Source: Streptomyces thinghirensis (GTDB lineage Bacteria; Actinomycetota; Actinomycetia; Streptomycetales; Streptomycetaceae). Taken from it: a stretch of 64,000 bases of DNA. Below the pieces are notes generated by a model. The model did no database searches. It was not told where the DNA came from and saw only the letters and a program-made list of their open reading frames with translations. Shown piece after piece: positions 8,623 through 19,625 of this stretch; position 1 is the stretch's first letter, and each line of letters begins with the position of its first letter. The stretch covers positions 1 to 64,000 of the forward strand of contig JAKFGP010000015.1 in the NCBI GenBank assembly GCA_021502835.1, read 5' to 3'. Position numbers and translations under genes: made by a program.

Positions 8623-10885
8623 GTGTCCCGCACCGCCCTGCGTATCTGCCCCCTGTGCGAGGCCACCTGCGGCCTTGCGCTCACCATCGACAGCACCACG
8701 GTCCGCGGCCCGGGGACCGCGACGACGCTCTTCAGCCGCGGGTTCATCTGCCCCAAGGGTGCCTCCTTCGGGGCCGTCGACTCCGACCCCGACCGGCTGC
8801 GCGCCCCCCTGGTGCGCAGGGACGACGAGCTGCGCGAGGCCACCTGGAGGAGGCGTTCGACGCGATCGCCGCCGGTGTCCGGCCCGTCATCGAGCGGTAC
8901 GGGCCGAACTCCGTCGGCGTCGTCCTCGGCAACCCCAACGTGCACACCATGGCCGGCGCCCTCTACCCGACCGTCCTGATCGGCGCCCTCGGCACCCGCA
9001 GCGCCTCTTCACCGCGTCGACGGTCGACCAGATGCCCAAGCACGTCTCCAGCGGGCTGCTCTTCGGCGACGCCAACGCCATCCCGGTGCCCGACCTCGAC
9101 CGCACCGACCACCTGCTCCTCATCAGCGCCAACCCGCTGGAGTCCAACGGCAGCCTCTGCACGGCTCCCGACTTCCCCGGCCGCCTCAAGGCGCTCAAGG
9201 CCGCGGCGGCACCCTCACCGTCATCGACCCGCGCCGCACCCCACCGCCAGGCTCGCCGACCGGCACGTGGCGATCCGCCCCGGCACCGACGCCCTGCTCC
9301 TCGCCGCGATGGCCCACGTGCTCTTCGAAGAGAGCCTGGTGGACCTCGGCACACTCGCCCCGCACGTCGAAGGGGTCACGGAAGTCGCCGATGCCGTAGC
9401 CGACTTCACGCCGGAGTCCGTCGCCGCCGCCTGCGACGTGGACGCCGACGTGACGCGCGCCCTCGCCCGCGAACTCGCCGCCGCCCCCACCGCCGCCGTC
9501 TACGGCCGCATCGGCAACTGCACCGTCCCGCACGGCACGCTCGCCAGCTGGCTCGTGGACGTCCTCAACATCCTCACCGGCAACCTCGACCGGCCCGGCG
9601 GCGCCTCTTCCCGCAGGCCGCCACCGACAGGACGCCCCGCCCCGCCGGACCCGGCCACGGCCTTCGCGCTCGGCCGCTGGCACTCCAGGTGAGCGGACAC
9701 CCCGAGGCCAAGGGCGAACTGCCCCTGTCCGCCCTCGCCGAGGAGATCGACACCGCCACCGACACCGACGCCGCCACCGCCGTCGAGGCGGGCGAGCCGG
9801 TCCGCGCCCTGGTCACCATCGCCGCCAACCCCGTGCTGTCCGCACCCGACGGCGACCGGCTCGACCAAGGCGCCGGCCTCGCTCGACTTCATGGTGAGCG
9901 TCGACCCCTACCTCAACGAGACCTCGCGCCACGCCCACATCATCCTGCCGCCGCCCCCGCCGGCCCAGAGTCCGCACCACGACTTCGCCTTCAACACGCT
10001 CGCCGTGCGCAACCAGGTCCGCTACACCCGCCCCGCCGTCCCGCTGGAACCCGGCCGGATGCGGCCAGGCCGAGATTCTGGCCCGGCTGATCCTGGCCGC
10101 CACCGGCAGGCACGGCGCCGACCCGGCCGCCGTCGACGCCATGGTGATCGAACAGACCCTCGGCAAGGCCGTACGGGAACCGCACTCCACCCCGTGCACG
10201 GACGCGACCCGGGCGAACTGACCGCCCAGCTCACCGGCGAGAACGGCCCCGAGCGGCGACTCGACATGATGCTGCGCCTCGGCCCCTACGGCGACGGCTT
10301 CGGCGTACGGCCCGACGGGCTGTCCCTGCGGCGGCTGCTCGCCCACCCGCACGGCATCGACCTCGGCCCGCTGCGCCCCAGGCTGCCGCAGCCGCTGAAG
10401 ACCCGCAGCGGCAAGGTGGAGCTGCTGGCCGGGCCGATCGCCGGCGATCTGCCGCGGCTCGGGCAGGCCCTGACCGAGCGGCCCGACGGCCTCGTCCTCG
10501 TCGGCCGGCGCCATCTGAGGTCCAACAACAGCTGGATGCACAACATCCCGGCCCTCACCGGCGGCTCCAACCGCTGCACCCTGCACCTCCACCCCGACGA
10601 CGCCGAACGGCTCGGCGTGCGCAGCACGGAGAGCCCGTGCGCGTGACGGGCGCCGGGGAGAGGTGACCGCCCCCGCGGAGGGTCACCGACGCGGTGCGGC
10701 AGGGCGTGGTCAGCCTTCCGCACGGCTGGGGCCACGGCCGCCCCGGCACCCGTCTGACCCACGCAGCCACCGAGCCCGGCGTCAACGTCAACCAGCTCCT
10801 CGACGGCACCCTGCTCGACCCGCTCTCGGGCAACGCGGTCCTCAACGGCATACCCGTCGCGATCGCTCCCGCGCCCCGGCCCTGA
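8623..10885 (+). CDS. Molybdopterin-dependent oxidoreductase (4Fe-4S, FdhA/Nap-like)
   Basis: A large subunit-type enzyme that should carry a molybdopterin guanine dinucleotide cofactor and one [4Fe-4S] cluster. The N-terminal cluster motif is ICPLCEATCG followed by GFICPKG. Next come NPNVHTMAGALYPTVLIGAL, LLLISANPLESNGSL, TVIDPRRTPTARLADRHVAI, the MopB-like NILTGNLDRPGGALFP, and the C-terminal molydopterin-binding domain with PHGWGHGRPGTRLTHAATEP. About 750 residues is normal for single-subunit actinobacterial members. GTG 8623 has the ribosome-binding sequence GGGAGG. Eight or more frame breaks. No electron-transfer or cofactor-insertion partner is adjacent, so the substrate cannot be inferred. 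Confidence 0.88.
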
Positions 10886-11024
10886 CCGGCGTACCGCTGT
10901 GACCTGGAGTTTTGCGCTTATTGCTCGCATGTCAACGTCTTGTTAACGCTGCTTTGCGCCACCTAACGTCGCTCGCACCGCCTGCCCCGGTGGAATGTTC
11001 AAGGGCGAACGTTGTACTCCACAC

Positions 11025-12457
11025 ATGCTGACCATCCTCGGCTTCGCCATGATCGCGACCTTCCTGGTCCTGATCATGATGAAGAAGATGTCGCCGATCG
11101 CGGCGCTCGTGCTGATCCCCGCGCTGTTCTGCGTGTTCGTCGGCAAGGGCGCCCACCTCGGCGACTACGTCATCGACGGCGTGTCCAGCCTCGCCCCCAC
11201 CGCGGCGATGCTCATGTTCGCGATCGTCTACTTCGGGGTGATGATCGACGTCGGGCTCTTCGACCCGATCGTCCGGGCCATCCTGAAGTTCTGCAAGGCC
11301 GACCCGATGCGGATCGTCGTCGGCACGGCCCTGCTCGCCGCCATCGTCTCGCTGGACGGCGACGGCTCCACCACCTTCATGATCACGGTCTCGGCGATGT
11401 ACCCGCTGTACAAGCGCGCTGAAGATGAGCCTGGTCGTGATGACCGGCGTCACCGCGATGGCCAACGGTGTGATGAACACCCTGCCCTGCGGGCGGCCCC
11501 ACCGCCCGCGCCGCCACCGCCCTGAAGGTCGACGCCACGGACATCTTCGTCCCGATGATCCCGGCCCTGGCCGTCGGTCTGCTCGCGGTCATCACCCTGT
11601 CGTACGTGCTGGGTCTGCGCGAGCGCAGGCGGCTGGGCACGCTGACGCTGGACGAGGCGCTGGTGCGGGAGCCGGAGAGCGAGACGGTGCTGGTCGGCGC
11701 GGGTTCGGGCACGGCCTCCGGTGCGGGTTCGGGGAAGGCGTCTGTGGGCGGGGGCGGGTCCCTCGGGTCCCAGGACACCGCCGCCGAGGACGGCGGAGTC
11801 CGACGACGCCGACGACGACTTCAAGGGCCTCGACCCGAACCGCCCACCCTGCGCCCCAAGCTGTACTGGTTCAACGCGCTGCTCACGGTCGCGCTGCTCA
11901 GCGCCATGATCATGGAGGTGCTGCCGATCCCGGTGCTCTTCCTGCTCGGCGCCGCGCTCGCGCTCACCGTCAACTTCCCGCACATCCCCCGATCAGAAGG
12001 CCCGGATCGCGGCCCACGCCGACAACGTCCTCAACGTCTCCGGCATGGTCTTCGCCGCCGCCGTCTTCACCGGCGTCCTCACCGGCACCGGCATGGTCGA
12101 CCACATGGCCAGCTGTTCGTGGACACCATCCCCGACGGCATGGGCCCGCACATGGCCTGGTCACCGGTCTGCTGAGCCTGCCGCTGACCTACTTCATGTC
12201 GAACGACGGCTTCTACTTCGGCGTCCTGCCGGTGCTCGCCGAGGCCGGTCAGGCGCACGGCGTGTCGACGCTGGAGATCGCCCGCGCCTCGATCGTCGGC
12301 CAGCCGCTGCACATGTCCAGCCCACTCGTCCCGGCCGTCTACGTCCTGGTCGGCATGGCCAAGGTCGAGTTCGGCGACCACGCGGTTCGTGGTGAAGTGG
12401 GCGGTTCTGACGAGCCTCGTGATTCTCGCGGCGGGCATCCTGTTCGGCATCATCTGA
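11025..12457 (+). CDS. CitMHS-family citrate:metal/H+ transporter
   Basis: An inner-membrane carrier of the CitMHS family, which imports metal-citrate complexes with protons. The N-terminus MLTILGFAMIATFLVLIMMK, then SLAPTAAMLMFAIVYFGVMI, the conserved IVSLDGDGSTTFMITVSAMY and VVMTGVTAMANGVMNTLPWG are typical, as are SNDGFYFGVLPVLAEAG and GQPLHMSSPLVPAVYVLVG. The end is AAGILFGII. The central cytoplasmic loop (about 11690-11830) is enlarged by a Gly/Ser/Ala-rich, then acidic, insert. Start ATG 11025 matches the family start; an upstream in-frame ATG at 10995 is less likely. Five or so frame breaks. Confidence 0.9.
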
Positions 12458-12465
12458 TGATCGGC

Positions 12466-12497
12466 CCGGCTCCCTGGGAACTCGTTCAGGGAGCCGG
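12466..12497 (+). terminator. Hairpin terminator after the CitMHS gene
   Basis: CCGGCTCCCTG (12466-12476) pairs perfectly with CAGGGAGCCGG (12487-12497) around a 10-base loop, and a short T-containing tail follows. It lies 9 bases after the CitMHS stop and ahead of the MFS gene. Confidence 0.8.
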
Positions 12498-12526
12498 CAT
12501 TTCGAGTTCGCGGGAAGGACACGATC

Positions 12527-13881
12527 ATGGCGCCCGGTGGAAACCGCGGCTGGCTGCTCCGCCTCGTCATCGCCTTCGGCTTCGCGCAGGGGCGGTGTCG
12601 ATGGCCCGGCCCGCCGTCTCCTACCGGGCCCTCGCGCTGGGCGCGGACGAACAGGCGGTCGGCGTCATCGCCGGCGTGTACGCGCTGCCGCCGCTGTTCG
12701 CCGCCGTCCCGCTCGGCCGCCGCACCGACCACGGCCGGTGCGCGCCCTTGCTGCCCGTCGGCGTGGTGCTGATCGCCGGCGGCTGCGCGTGCTGAGCGGC
12801 GTCGCGGGCTCCCTGTGGGCGATGGCCCTGGTGGAGCGGCGTCATAGGCCTCGGCCACCTCTGCTTCGTCATCGGCGCCCAGTCGCTGGTCGCCCGCCAG
12901 TCCGCGCCGCACGAACAGGACCGCAACTTCGGCCACTTCACCATCGGCGCCTCGGCTCGGCCAACTCGTCGGGCCCATCGCGGCGGGCGCGCTGATCGGC
13001 GGCCACGACATGGCCGCAGCAGCGCCCTGGCCCTGGTGGTGGCGGGCGCGGGCGCGGCGGTCGCGTTCACGTCGCTGTGGCGCATAGAGCACCCGGGGGC
13101 CGCCAAGTCCCGCACGGAGGCGGGCGCGCGCGTGCCCGTGGGGAGCATCCTGCGCGCCCGGGGCGTGCCCGCGGGCATCCTGATCAGCCTGTCGTCTGTC
13201 CGCCACCGACATCCTCACCGCCTACCTGCCGGTGGTCGGCGAGCACCAGGGCATCTCCCCCGGCCGTGATCGGCGTACTGTTCAGCCTCCGCGCGGCGGC
13301 CACCATCGCCTGCCGACTGGGCCCGACGACGCCGCTGCTGCGGCTGCTCGGCCGCACCGCGCTGCTCACGGTCACGTGTCTGCTGGCCGCCCTGCTGTGC
13401 GCCGGTGTCGCGCTGCCGGTGCCGGTGTGGGCGCTCGCGCTGATGCTGGTCGTCCTCGGCTTCTGCCTCGGCGTCGGCCAGCCGCTGTCCATGACGACCA
13501 TCGTTCAGGCGGCCCCCGACGGGCCCGCTCCACCGCCCTCGCCCTGCGCCTGACCGGCAACCGCCTCGGCCAGGTCGCCGCACCCCGCGGCGGGCCTGAT
13601 CGCCGGCGTCGCGGGCGTGGCCGCGCCGTTCGTGATGCTGGGTGCCCTGCTGCTCCCTGTCCTCCGGCATCGCCCTGCGCGCCCCGTCCACCGAACCGAC
13701 CACGAACCACCCACCGACCGAACCTCCCGCGGACCTCCCGCCCACCGAGGACACCCCGACGACACGCCCCGGCGCCGCCGCTACGCCGATCGGCCCGCTA
13801 GGACGGCCAGGGCCGTCCGCCGCATCCCATCCCGCCGCCCCCGCGCCCACCGGCACCTCACCCAAGACGCCCCGATCCTGA
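12527..13881 (+). CDS. MFS transporter with Pro/Thr-rich C-terminal tail
   Basis: A 12-helix major facilitator. The first helices read LLRLVIAFGFAQGAVSMARP and LALGADEQAVGVIAGVYALP, with the MFS loop motif PLGRRTDHG; later segments include HEQDRNFGHFTIGASLGQLV, VIGVLFSLRAAATIACRLGP and TALALRLTGNRLGQ. The last 70 residues form a soluble tail rich in Pro, Thr and Glu. Start ATG 12527 has CGGGAAGG 8-15 bases upstream. Frame breaks near 12590, 12795, 12835, 12950, 13020, 13195, 13260, 13525, 13585 and 13655. The substrate is unknown; the arrangement suggests efflux. Confidence 0.83.
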
Positions 13882-14034
13882 ATTCGGTCGTCCGCTTTCT
13901 CACCAGGTGGACGGTGCGGCCCCGAGATACGGTCCAGCGTCTTCCCCCGGCCGCGCACATTTCGGTTAGCTTCCGTGACTCAAACGCCCCGTACGACCCG
14001 CACGGGGCGTCCGACCGCGGAGCACCAGCGCTCA

Positions 14035-15415
14035 GTGAGCCCCCGGGAGCGCACCTCCGCACGACACGCGCCATCTCCCTGCACGACGTGAGCAAGACCT
14101 ACGCGCGGAGGCGTCCGCGTGGTGGACCGGCTGTCGCTGGACATCGCGCCCGGCGAGTTCCTCGTCCTGCTCGGCCCCTCCGGCTGCGGCAGTCCACCGT
14201 GCTGCGGCATGATCGCCGGCCTGGAGGGGAGATCACCGACGGGCGGTTGCTGCTGGACGCCGCGCGTACCTAACGACCTGCTCCCCGCCGAGCGGAGCAT
14301 GGCGATGGTCTTCAAGGGGGGGGAACTTCGCCCTGTACCCCGAACACGACTGACGCGAGGAACATCGGCTTCCCGCTGCGCGTCGAGGCTCCCCAGACCG
14401 ACCCCGGCCCCCGCGTGGACGCCACCGCCCGCATGCTGGGCATCGAGGACCTTCTCGACCGCTTCCCCGCCCAGCTCTCCGGCGGTGAACGCCAGCGCGT
14501 CGCCATGCGGCCGGGCCATCGCCCGCGCCACCCCAGCGCCTTCCTCATGGATGTGCCGCTGTCCAACCTCGACGCCAAGCTCCGCAACCACCACCTGCGC
14601 GCCGAGATCACCAAACTGACCCGGGAGCTGGGCGTCACCACGATCTGCACGTCACTCACGACCAGTCCGAGGCCATGTCCCTCGGCGACCGCGTCGCCGT
14701 CCTGCGCGGCGGCGTGCTCCAGCAGGTGGACAGCCCGCGCCGTGTACCGCCCTGCTGCGCAACGCCTTCGTCGCCGCCTTCATCGGCACTTCGCATCAAC
14801 CTCCTGCGCGGCCTGTCCGCGCTGCCTGACGGCGCGATGACCATCAGCCCGGGTGCGCTGGTGCCCTGCGCCTGCCCGAGCGCTCTCCTGGACCACCAGT
14901 TGCCTGCGTCCAGCAGGGCCGCGAGGTCATCGTCGGCCTGCGCTCGGAGGCCGTCCGGATCGCGAAGCCCGCCTCCGCCCGCCCCGGCGAGGTGCTGCCA
15001 CCGGCCTGGTGAGCACGTGGAGTTCCAGGCACGAGGTCCTTGTCCACTTCAACACCGGCTCGCGGCCCGCCGTCGTGCCCTACCTGGAGGTTTCCGCGCC
15101 CTGCCACCCCCCCCGCCATGACGCTGTTGCCGCGACGGCACGGTCCTGGACCGGCTGAAGGAGCGGGCGGCGCCCGCGCGCTGACCGGTGGTGGTCATGG
15201 ATGACCCCGAGGACGCCGGGGTCGCCGCACCCGCGTCGTTGCCCCCGACGGCCGCCTCCCCGGCGACCTGATCGTCCGGACCACCCCCGACATCGACCTG
15301 CGCCACGGCATGCAGGTCCCCTCCTCGTCGACCTCGCTCCACCCGTTCGTCTTCGACCAGCACGGCGAGCGGATCTGCTCCCCCCCTGGCGCGGCTGCCG
15401 GATCTGGAGGAGTAA
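14035..15415 (+). CDS. ABC transporter ATP-binding protein, sugar-importer (MsiK/UgpC) type, heavily frame-broken
   Basis: The ATPase of a CUT1-type importer. Order of motifs: ISLHDVSKTYARGG, Walker A region LGPSGCGKSTVLRMIAGLEG, signature QLSGGERQRVAMGRAIAR, Walker B FLMDVPLSNLDAKLR, then VGLRSEAVRIAKP of the TOBE regulatory domain, ending FVFDQHGERICSP...LPDLEE (TAA 15413-15415). Walker B reads MDVP where the family has MDEP, so the catalytic Glu looks replaced by Val. The Q-loop region (about 14310-14345) is scrambled by a run of eight G. A dozen breaks make the start uncertain; GTG 14035 is a placeholder. No permease or binding protein is adjacent, as is usual for a shared ATPase. This gene might be a true pseudogene. 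Confidence 0.7.
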
Positions 15416-15483
15416 TCCTTGCCGCGACCGGGGCCCGCCGGAAGGGGGACCCGCGCCACCATGCCGGCTGCCCTGGCGCTATA

Positions 15484-15502
15484 AAACTATCGGCGCTAGT
15501 TT
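15484..15502. promoter_or_regulatory. Palindrome AAACTA-N7-TAGTTT upstream of the aldehyde dehydrogenase operon
   Basis: AAACTA (15484-15489) and TAGTTT (15497-15502) are perfect inverted arms around 7 bases, 57 bases before the GTG at 15559. The half-site resembles the TAAACTAGC operator at 22114. An AT-rich TATAAA at 15480-15485 overlaps it and could be part of a -10 region. Confidence 0.55.
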
Positions 15503-15558
15503 GGGGCGCGGACGACGAGGCCCTGCCCGGAAGGAACGCGATGAAGGTATGACGGGAT

Positions 15559-16945
15559 GTGGACATCGACGGAGCCTGGCGGCCCGCCGACGGCCGGGAC
15601 ACGATCGAGGTCGTGAACCCGGCCGACGAGCAGGTGATCGGCAAGGTCCCCGCCGGCACCGCCCTGGATCGCCGACACCGCCGTACGGGCCGCCTGCGCC
15701 GCCCTGCCGGCCTGCTGGCCGCCACCTCCGCCGAGCGGGCGCCGCCTGCCCGGCCGCCCTGCGGGACGTACTGGTGGTTCGCAAGCGACGAGGTCGCCGA
15801 GACGGTCACCGCGGAGCTGGGTTCGCCGCTGAAGTTCTCGCAGGCCGCGCCACCGCCGCCCCTATCGCGGTCGCGGGCTCCCTACGCCGAGCTGGCGGCG
15901 ACGTACGCCTCTTGAGGAGAAGATCGGCAACTCCGTCGTCCACCACGAGCCGGTCGGCGTGGTCGGGGCCATCACCACCCCCTGGAACTACCCGCTCCAC
16001 CAGATCGTCGCCGGGCGTCGCCCCCGGCGCTCGCGGCCGGCTGCACCATACCGTAGCTGAAGCCTGCCGAGGACACCCCGCTCACCTGCCCAGCTTCTTC
16101 GCGGAGGCGGTGCACGAGGCCGGCGTCCCGGCGGGCGTCTTCAACCTGGTCATCGGCTCCGGCCTGGTCGCCGGCCAGGCCTCGCCGAGCACCCCGGCGT
16201 CGACCTGGTCTCCTTCACCGGCTCCACGGCCGTGGCCGGCGGATCGGCGCCCTCCGGCGCTCGCCGTCAAGCAGGTGGCCCTCGAACTCGGCGGCAAGTC
16301 CGCCAACGTCATCCTCCCGAGCGCCGACCTGGCTAGGCCGCCGAACGTCGGCGTCGCCAACGTCATGTCCAACTCCGGCCAGACGGCAGCGCCTGGACCC
16401 GCATGCCTCGTGCACGCCGACCGGTACGACGAGGCCGTGCAGCTGGCCGCCGAGGCTGCCGCGAAGTACGGCGACCGGATCGGCCCGGTCGTCAACGCCA
16501 AGCAGCAGGAGCGCGTACGCGGTTACATCGAGAAGGGCGTCGCCGAGGGCGCGCGCGTCGTCGCGGGCGGCCCCGAAGCCCCGCGCGAGCAGGGTTACTT
16601 CGTCAGCCCGACCGTCTTCGCCGACGTGCGCGAGGACATGATCATCGCCCAGGAGGAGATCTTCGGGCCGGTCCTGTCCATCCTCCGCTACGAGGACGAG
16701 GAGGACGCCCTCCGGATCGCCAACGGCACCGTCTACGGCCTCGCCGGCGCTGTCTGGGCCGGCGATTATAAGGAGGCCGTCGCCTTCGCCCGCCGGATGG
16801 ACACCGGTCAGGTCGACATCAACGGCGGCCGGTTCAACCCGCTGGCGCCCCCCGGCGGCTACAAGAAGTCCGGCGTGGGGCCGCGAACTGGGGCCGCACG
16901 GCCTGTCCGGGAGGTACCTCCAGACCGGATGTCCTCCAGTTCTAG
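15559..16945 (+). CDS. NAD(P)-dependent aldehyde dehydrogenase
   Basis: It oxidises an aldehyde to the acid. Features in order: start [40 protein letters not shown], the Asn-Trp segment of the cofactor site; [14 protein letters not shown] with the general-base Glu; NSGQT just before the catalytic Cys; [19 protein letters not shown]; and C-terminal [20 protein letters not shown], ending VLQF (TAG 16943-16945). About 460 residues is normal. A missing T near 16385 destroys the TGC codon of the catalytic Cys (ACGTGCAGC becomes ACGGCAGC), which looks like a sequencing slip. GTG 15559 is the start. It is followed after 11 bases by an alcohol dehydrogenase, so the pair probably takes an alcohol to the acid. 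Confidence 0.87.
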
Positions 16946-16956
16946 CTCCAGGGGAG

Positions 16957-18069
16957 TTGTCCACGTCAGTGGTTGCCCTGCACCGCTGTCCGTGCTGCCG
17001 TCGTACCTGCCGTAGGCGCCCCGCTGGAGGTCACCGGGATCGAGTTGCCCGAGCCCGGACCGGGCAGGTCCGGGTGAAGCTGCCGCCGCCGGGGTCTGCC
17101 ACCCGACCTGTCCCTGGTTCAACGGCACTATGTGCGCCCGTCCCCGCCGTCCTCGGCCACGAGGGCGCCGGCACGGTCCTCGCCGTCGGCGAGGGCGTCA
17201 CCCGCGTCGCGCCCGGCGACGACGTGGTCCTCAACTGGGCCCCGTCCTGCGGCGCCTGTCACGCCTGCTCGCTCGGCGAGGTCTGGCTGTGCGCGAACGC
17301 CCTGGCGTGGTGCCGCGGCGTGCACGCCCGCCGCGCCGACGACGGCGCCGACCTGCACCCCGGCCTGAACGTCGCCGCGTTCGCCGAGGAGACGGTCGTG
17401 TCCGCGGCCTGCGTCCTGCTCCGTCCCCGGACGGTATCCCGCTCACCGACGCCGCCCTGCTCGGCTGCGCCGTCCTCACCGGCTACGGCGCCGTCCATCA
17501 CTCGGCGAAGGTCCGCGAGGGCGAGACGGTCGCGGTGTTCGGCGTCGGGGGAGTGGGCCTCGCCACGCTCCAGGCGGCCCGCATCGTGGGCGCGCGTCGA
17601 AGATCGTCGCGGTCGACGTGTCCCCCGAGAAGGAGGAACTGGCCCGCGCCGCCGGCGCCACCGACTACCTGATCGCCTCCGACACCACCGCCCGCGAGAT
17701 CCGCGCCCTCACCGGCAAGCAGGGTGTGGACGTCGCCGTCGAGTGCGTCGGCCGTGCGGTCACCATCCGCACCGCCTGGGGCATCCACCCGACGCGGCGG
17801 CCGCACCACGGTCGTCGGCATCGGCGGCAAGGACCAGCAGGTCACCTTCAACGCCCTGGAGATCTTCCACTGGGGTCGCACCCTCTCCGGCTGCGTCTAC
17901 GGCAACGCCGACCCGGCCCGGGACCTGCCGGTGCTGGCCGAACACGTCCGCGCCGGACGCCTGGTCCTGGGCTCCCTGGTCACGGAGCGCATCGCTCTGG
18001 ACGGCATCCCGGCGGCCTTCGAGAACATGCCTGGCGGGCAAGGGCGGGCGGGCGCTGGTGGTGTTCTAG
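16957..18069 (+). CDS. Zinc-dependent alcohol dehydrogenase
   Basis: A medium-chain dehydrogenase that oxidises an alcohol to the aldehyde used by the preceding enzyme. Catalytic-zinc ligands are in the AAAGVCHTDLS-like segment (about 17085) and [20 protein letters not shown]. The structural-zinc set is [15 protein letters not shown]. The NAD fold is [20 protein letters not shown]. The end is [12 protein letters not shown]. The likely start is TTG 16957, directly after GGGGAG, with a break near 16993. Other breaks are near 17060-17110, 17430, 17600, 17785 and 18030. It is co-transcribed with the aldehyde dehydrogenase. Confidence 0.86.
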   Translation: MSTSVVALHRCPCCRRTCRRRPAGGHRDRVARARTGQVRVKLPPPGSATRPVPGSTALCAPVPAVLGHEGAGTVLAVGEGVTRVAPGDDVVLNWAPSCGACHACSLGEVWLCANALAWCRGVHARRADDGADLHPGLNVAAFAEETVVSAACVLLRPRTVSRSPTPPCSAAPSSPATAPSITRRRSARARRSRCSASGEWASPRSRRPASWARVEDRRGRRVPREGGTGPRRRRHRLPDRLRHHRPRDPRPHRQAGCGRRRRVRRPCGHHPHRLGHPPDAAAAPRSSASAARTSRSPSTPWRSSTGVAPSPAASTATPTRPGTCRCWPNTSAPDAWSWAPWSRSASLWTASRRPSRTCLAGKGGRALVVF

Positions 18070-18224
18070 CCGCAGGCATCGCACGCACGCGGGGCACGGC
18101 GGTGCCGGGGCCACCCCGGCGCCCCGGTCCCCGCGCTCGCGTGCCGTTCGCACCACCGCTTTCTCGCCACCCACGCCGCCACGATCGCCGTTCGATAAAC
18201 ATCCCGCACGACCGTTGACCACAT

Positions 18225-18238
18225 ACCGTCCGGTCAGT
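18225..18238. promoter_or_regulatory. TetR-like element ACCGTCCGGTCAGT upstream of the MFS symporter
   Basis: The context ACATACCGTCCGGTCAGTAC lies 62 bases before ATG 18300. It closely resembles ACATACCGACTGGTTAGT at 31449. Confidence 0.4.
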
Positions 18239-18299
18239 ACGTTCCCGGGAACGTCCCACACGTCCCCGACGTCCCCCGCACCACCCGGAGCGTGCACGT

Positions 18300-19625
18300 A
18301 TGGACACCCACCCTCCGCTCAGCTCCTCCCCACCACCGCCCCGCCCGCGCCCCCAACCGCCGTCGCGTCGCCACCGCCGCCGCCCTCGCGTCGGCCGTCT
18401 GAGTGGTACGACTACTCGTCTCTGGCATCGCCGCCGCCCTCGTCCTCGGCGACCTGTACTTCCCGGCCGGCAGCCCCACCGCCGGGGTCCTGGGCCGCTT
18501 TCGCCACCTCGCCGTCGGCTTCCTCGCCCGGCCGATCGGCGGCATCGTCGCCGGCCAGCTCGGCGACAAGAAGGGCCGCAAGCCGATGCTGGTCCTCGCG
18601 CTCACCCTGATGGGCGTGGCCACCACGGGCATCGGCCTGCTGCCCACGTACGAGACCATCGGCGTGGCCGCCCCGATCCTGCTCGTCCTGCTGCGCATCG
18701 TCCAGGGCATCGCCGTGGGCGCCCAGTGGGGCGGCGCGATGCTGCTGGCCACCGAGTACGCCCCCGAGGGCAAGCGCGGCATCTACGGCAGCGTCGTCCA
18801 GCTCGGTGTCCCCATCGGCGTGGTCACCGCCAACACCGTCTTCCTGCTGGCCGGCGCGTTCACCTCCGAGTCGGCCTTCGAGGCCCTGGGGCTGGCGGGT
18901 GCCGTTCGTGGTCGGCCTGCTCGTCCTCGTACTCGCCTGGTACATCCACACCCGCGTCGAGGAGACCCCGAGTTCCGGGAGGCCGAGCGCGCGCTGGCCG
19001 AGAAGGAGCAGGGCGAGCAGTCCTCACCGCTGCGCACGATCATGCGCGATCACCTCGGCACCGTGCTGCTGGCCGGCGGCTCCTTCGCCGTGAACACCGC
19101 GACGTTCTACATCCTCATCACCGGCGTCCTCGACTACACCACCCGCGAACTGGACATGGAACACGGCGCGGTGCTCGCCGTCTCGCTCTGCGTCAGCCCC
19201 TCACCCAGCTGGTGCTGATCCCGGCCGCCGCCGCCCTGTCCGACAAGTTCGGCCGCATCCGGATCTACACCGTCGGCGCGGTCGGCATCGCGGTGTGGGC
19301 CGTCCCGCTGTTCCTGCTCATCGACACCGGCTCACTGGTGTGGCTGGCGGTCGGCACCTTCGTCGCCAGCTGCTTCCTCAGCATCATGTACGGCCCCCAG
19401 GCCGCGCTGTTCGCCGAGCTGTTCACGCCGGAGATGCGCTACACCGGCGCCTCGGCTCGGCTACCAGATCGCGGCCGTCGGCGGGGCGGGCTCGCGCCCT
19501 TCGTCATGGTGCTGCTCCTGGAGGCGACGGGCACCTCGATGGCCGTCTCCGGCTACATCATCGGCCTGTCGGTGATCGCCCTGGTGTCCATCAAGGTGCT
19601 GTCCGACAGGGCGCGTTCACGCTGA
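18300..19625 (+). CDS. MFS metabolite:H+ symporter (ShiA/MHS type)
   Basis: A 12-helix proton-coupled importer for small organic acids or betaine-like compounds. After a frame break the N-terminus reads RRRVATAAALASAVEWYDYS and continues GIAAALVLGDLYFPAGSPTA, the MHS start. The loop motif is GQLGDKKGRKPMLVLALTLM, followed by RIVQGIAVGAQWGGAMLLAT and ATEYAPEGKRGIYGSVVQLG, and late AELFTPEMRYTGASLGYQIA. The end RARSR is at TGA 19623-19625, overlapping the convergent EamA gene by 9 bases. It probably takes up the substrate of the aldehyde/alcohol dehydrogenase pair. Confidence 0.87.
   Translation: MDTHPPLSSSPPPPRPRPQPPSRRHRRRPRVGRLSGTTTRLWHRRRPRPRRPVLPGRQPHRRGPGPLSPPRRRLPRPADRRHRRRPARRQEGPQADAGPRAHPDGRGHHGHRPAAHVRDHRRGRPDPARPAAHRPGHRRGRPVGRRDAAGHRVRPRGQARHLRQRRPARCPHRRGHRQHRLPAGRRVHLRVGLRGPGAGGCRSWSACSSSYSPGTSTPASRRPRVPGGRARAGREGAGRAVLTAAHDHARSPRHRAAGRRLLRREHRDVLHPHHRRPRLHHPRTGHGTRRGARRLALRQPLTQLVLIPAAAALSDKFGRIRIYTVGAVGIAVWAVPLFLLIDTGSLVWLAVGTFVASCFLSIMYGPQAALFAELFTPEMRYTGASARLPDRGRRRGGLAPFVMVLLLEATGTSMAVSGYIIGLSVIALVSIKVLSDRARSR

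Noticed and set aside
18300..18420. Proline-rich N-terminus of the MHS transporter
   Set aside because: A frame break hides the normal start RRRVATAAALASAVEWYDY; the Pro-rich reading is mostly out of frame.
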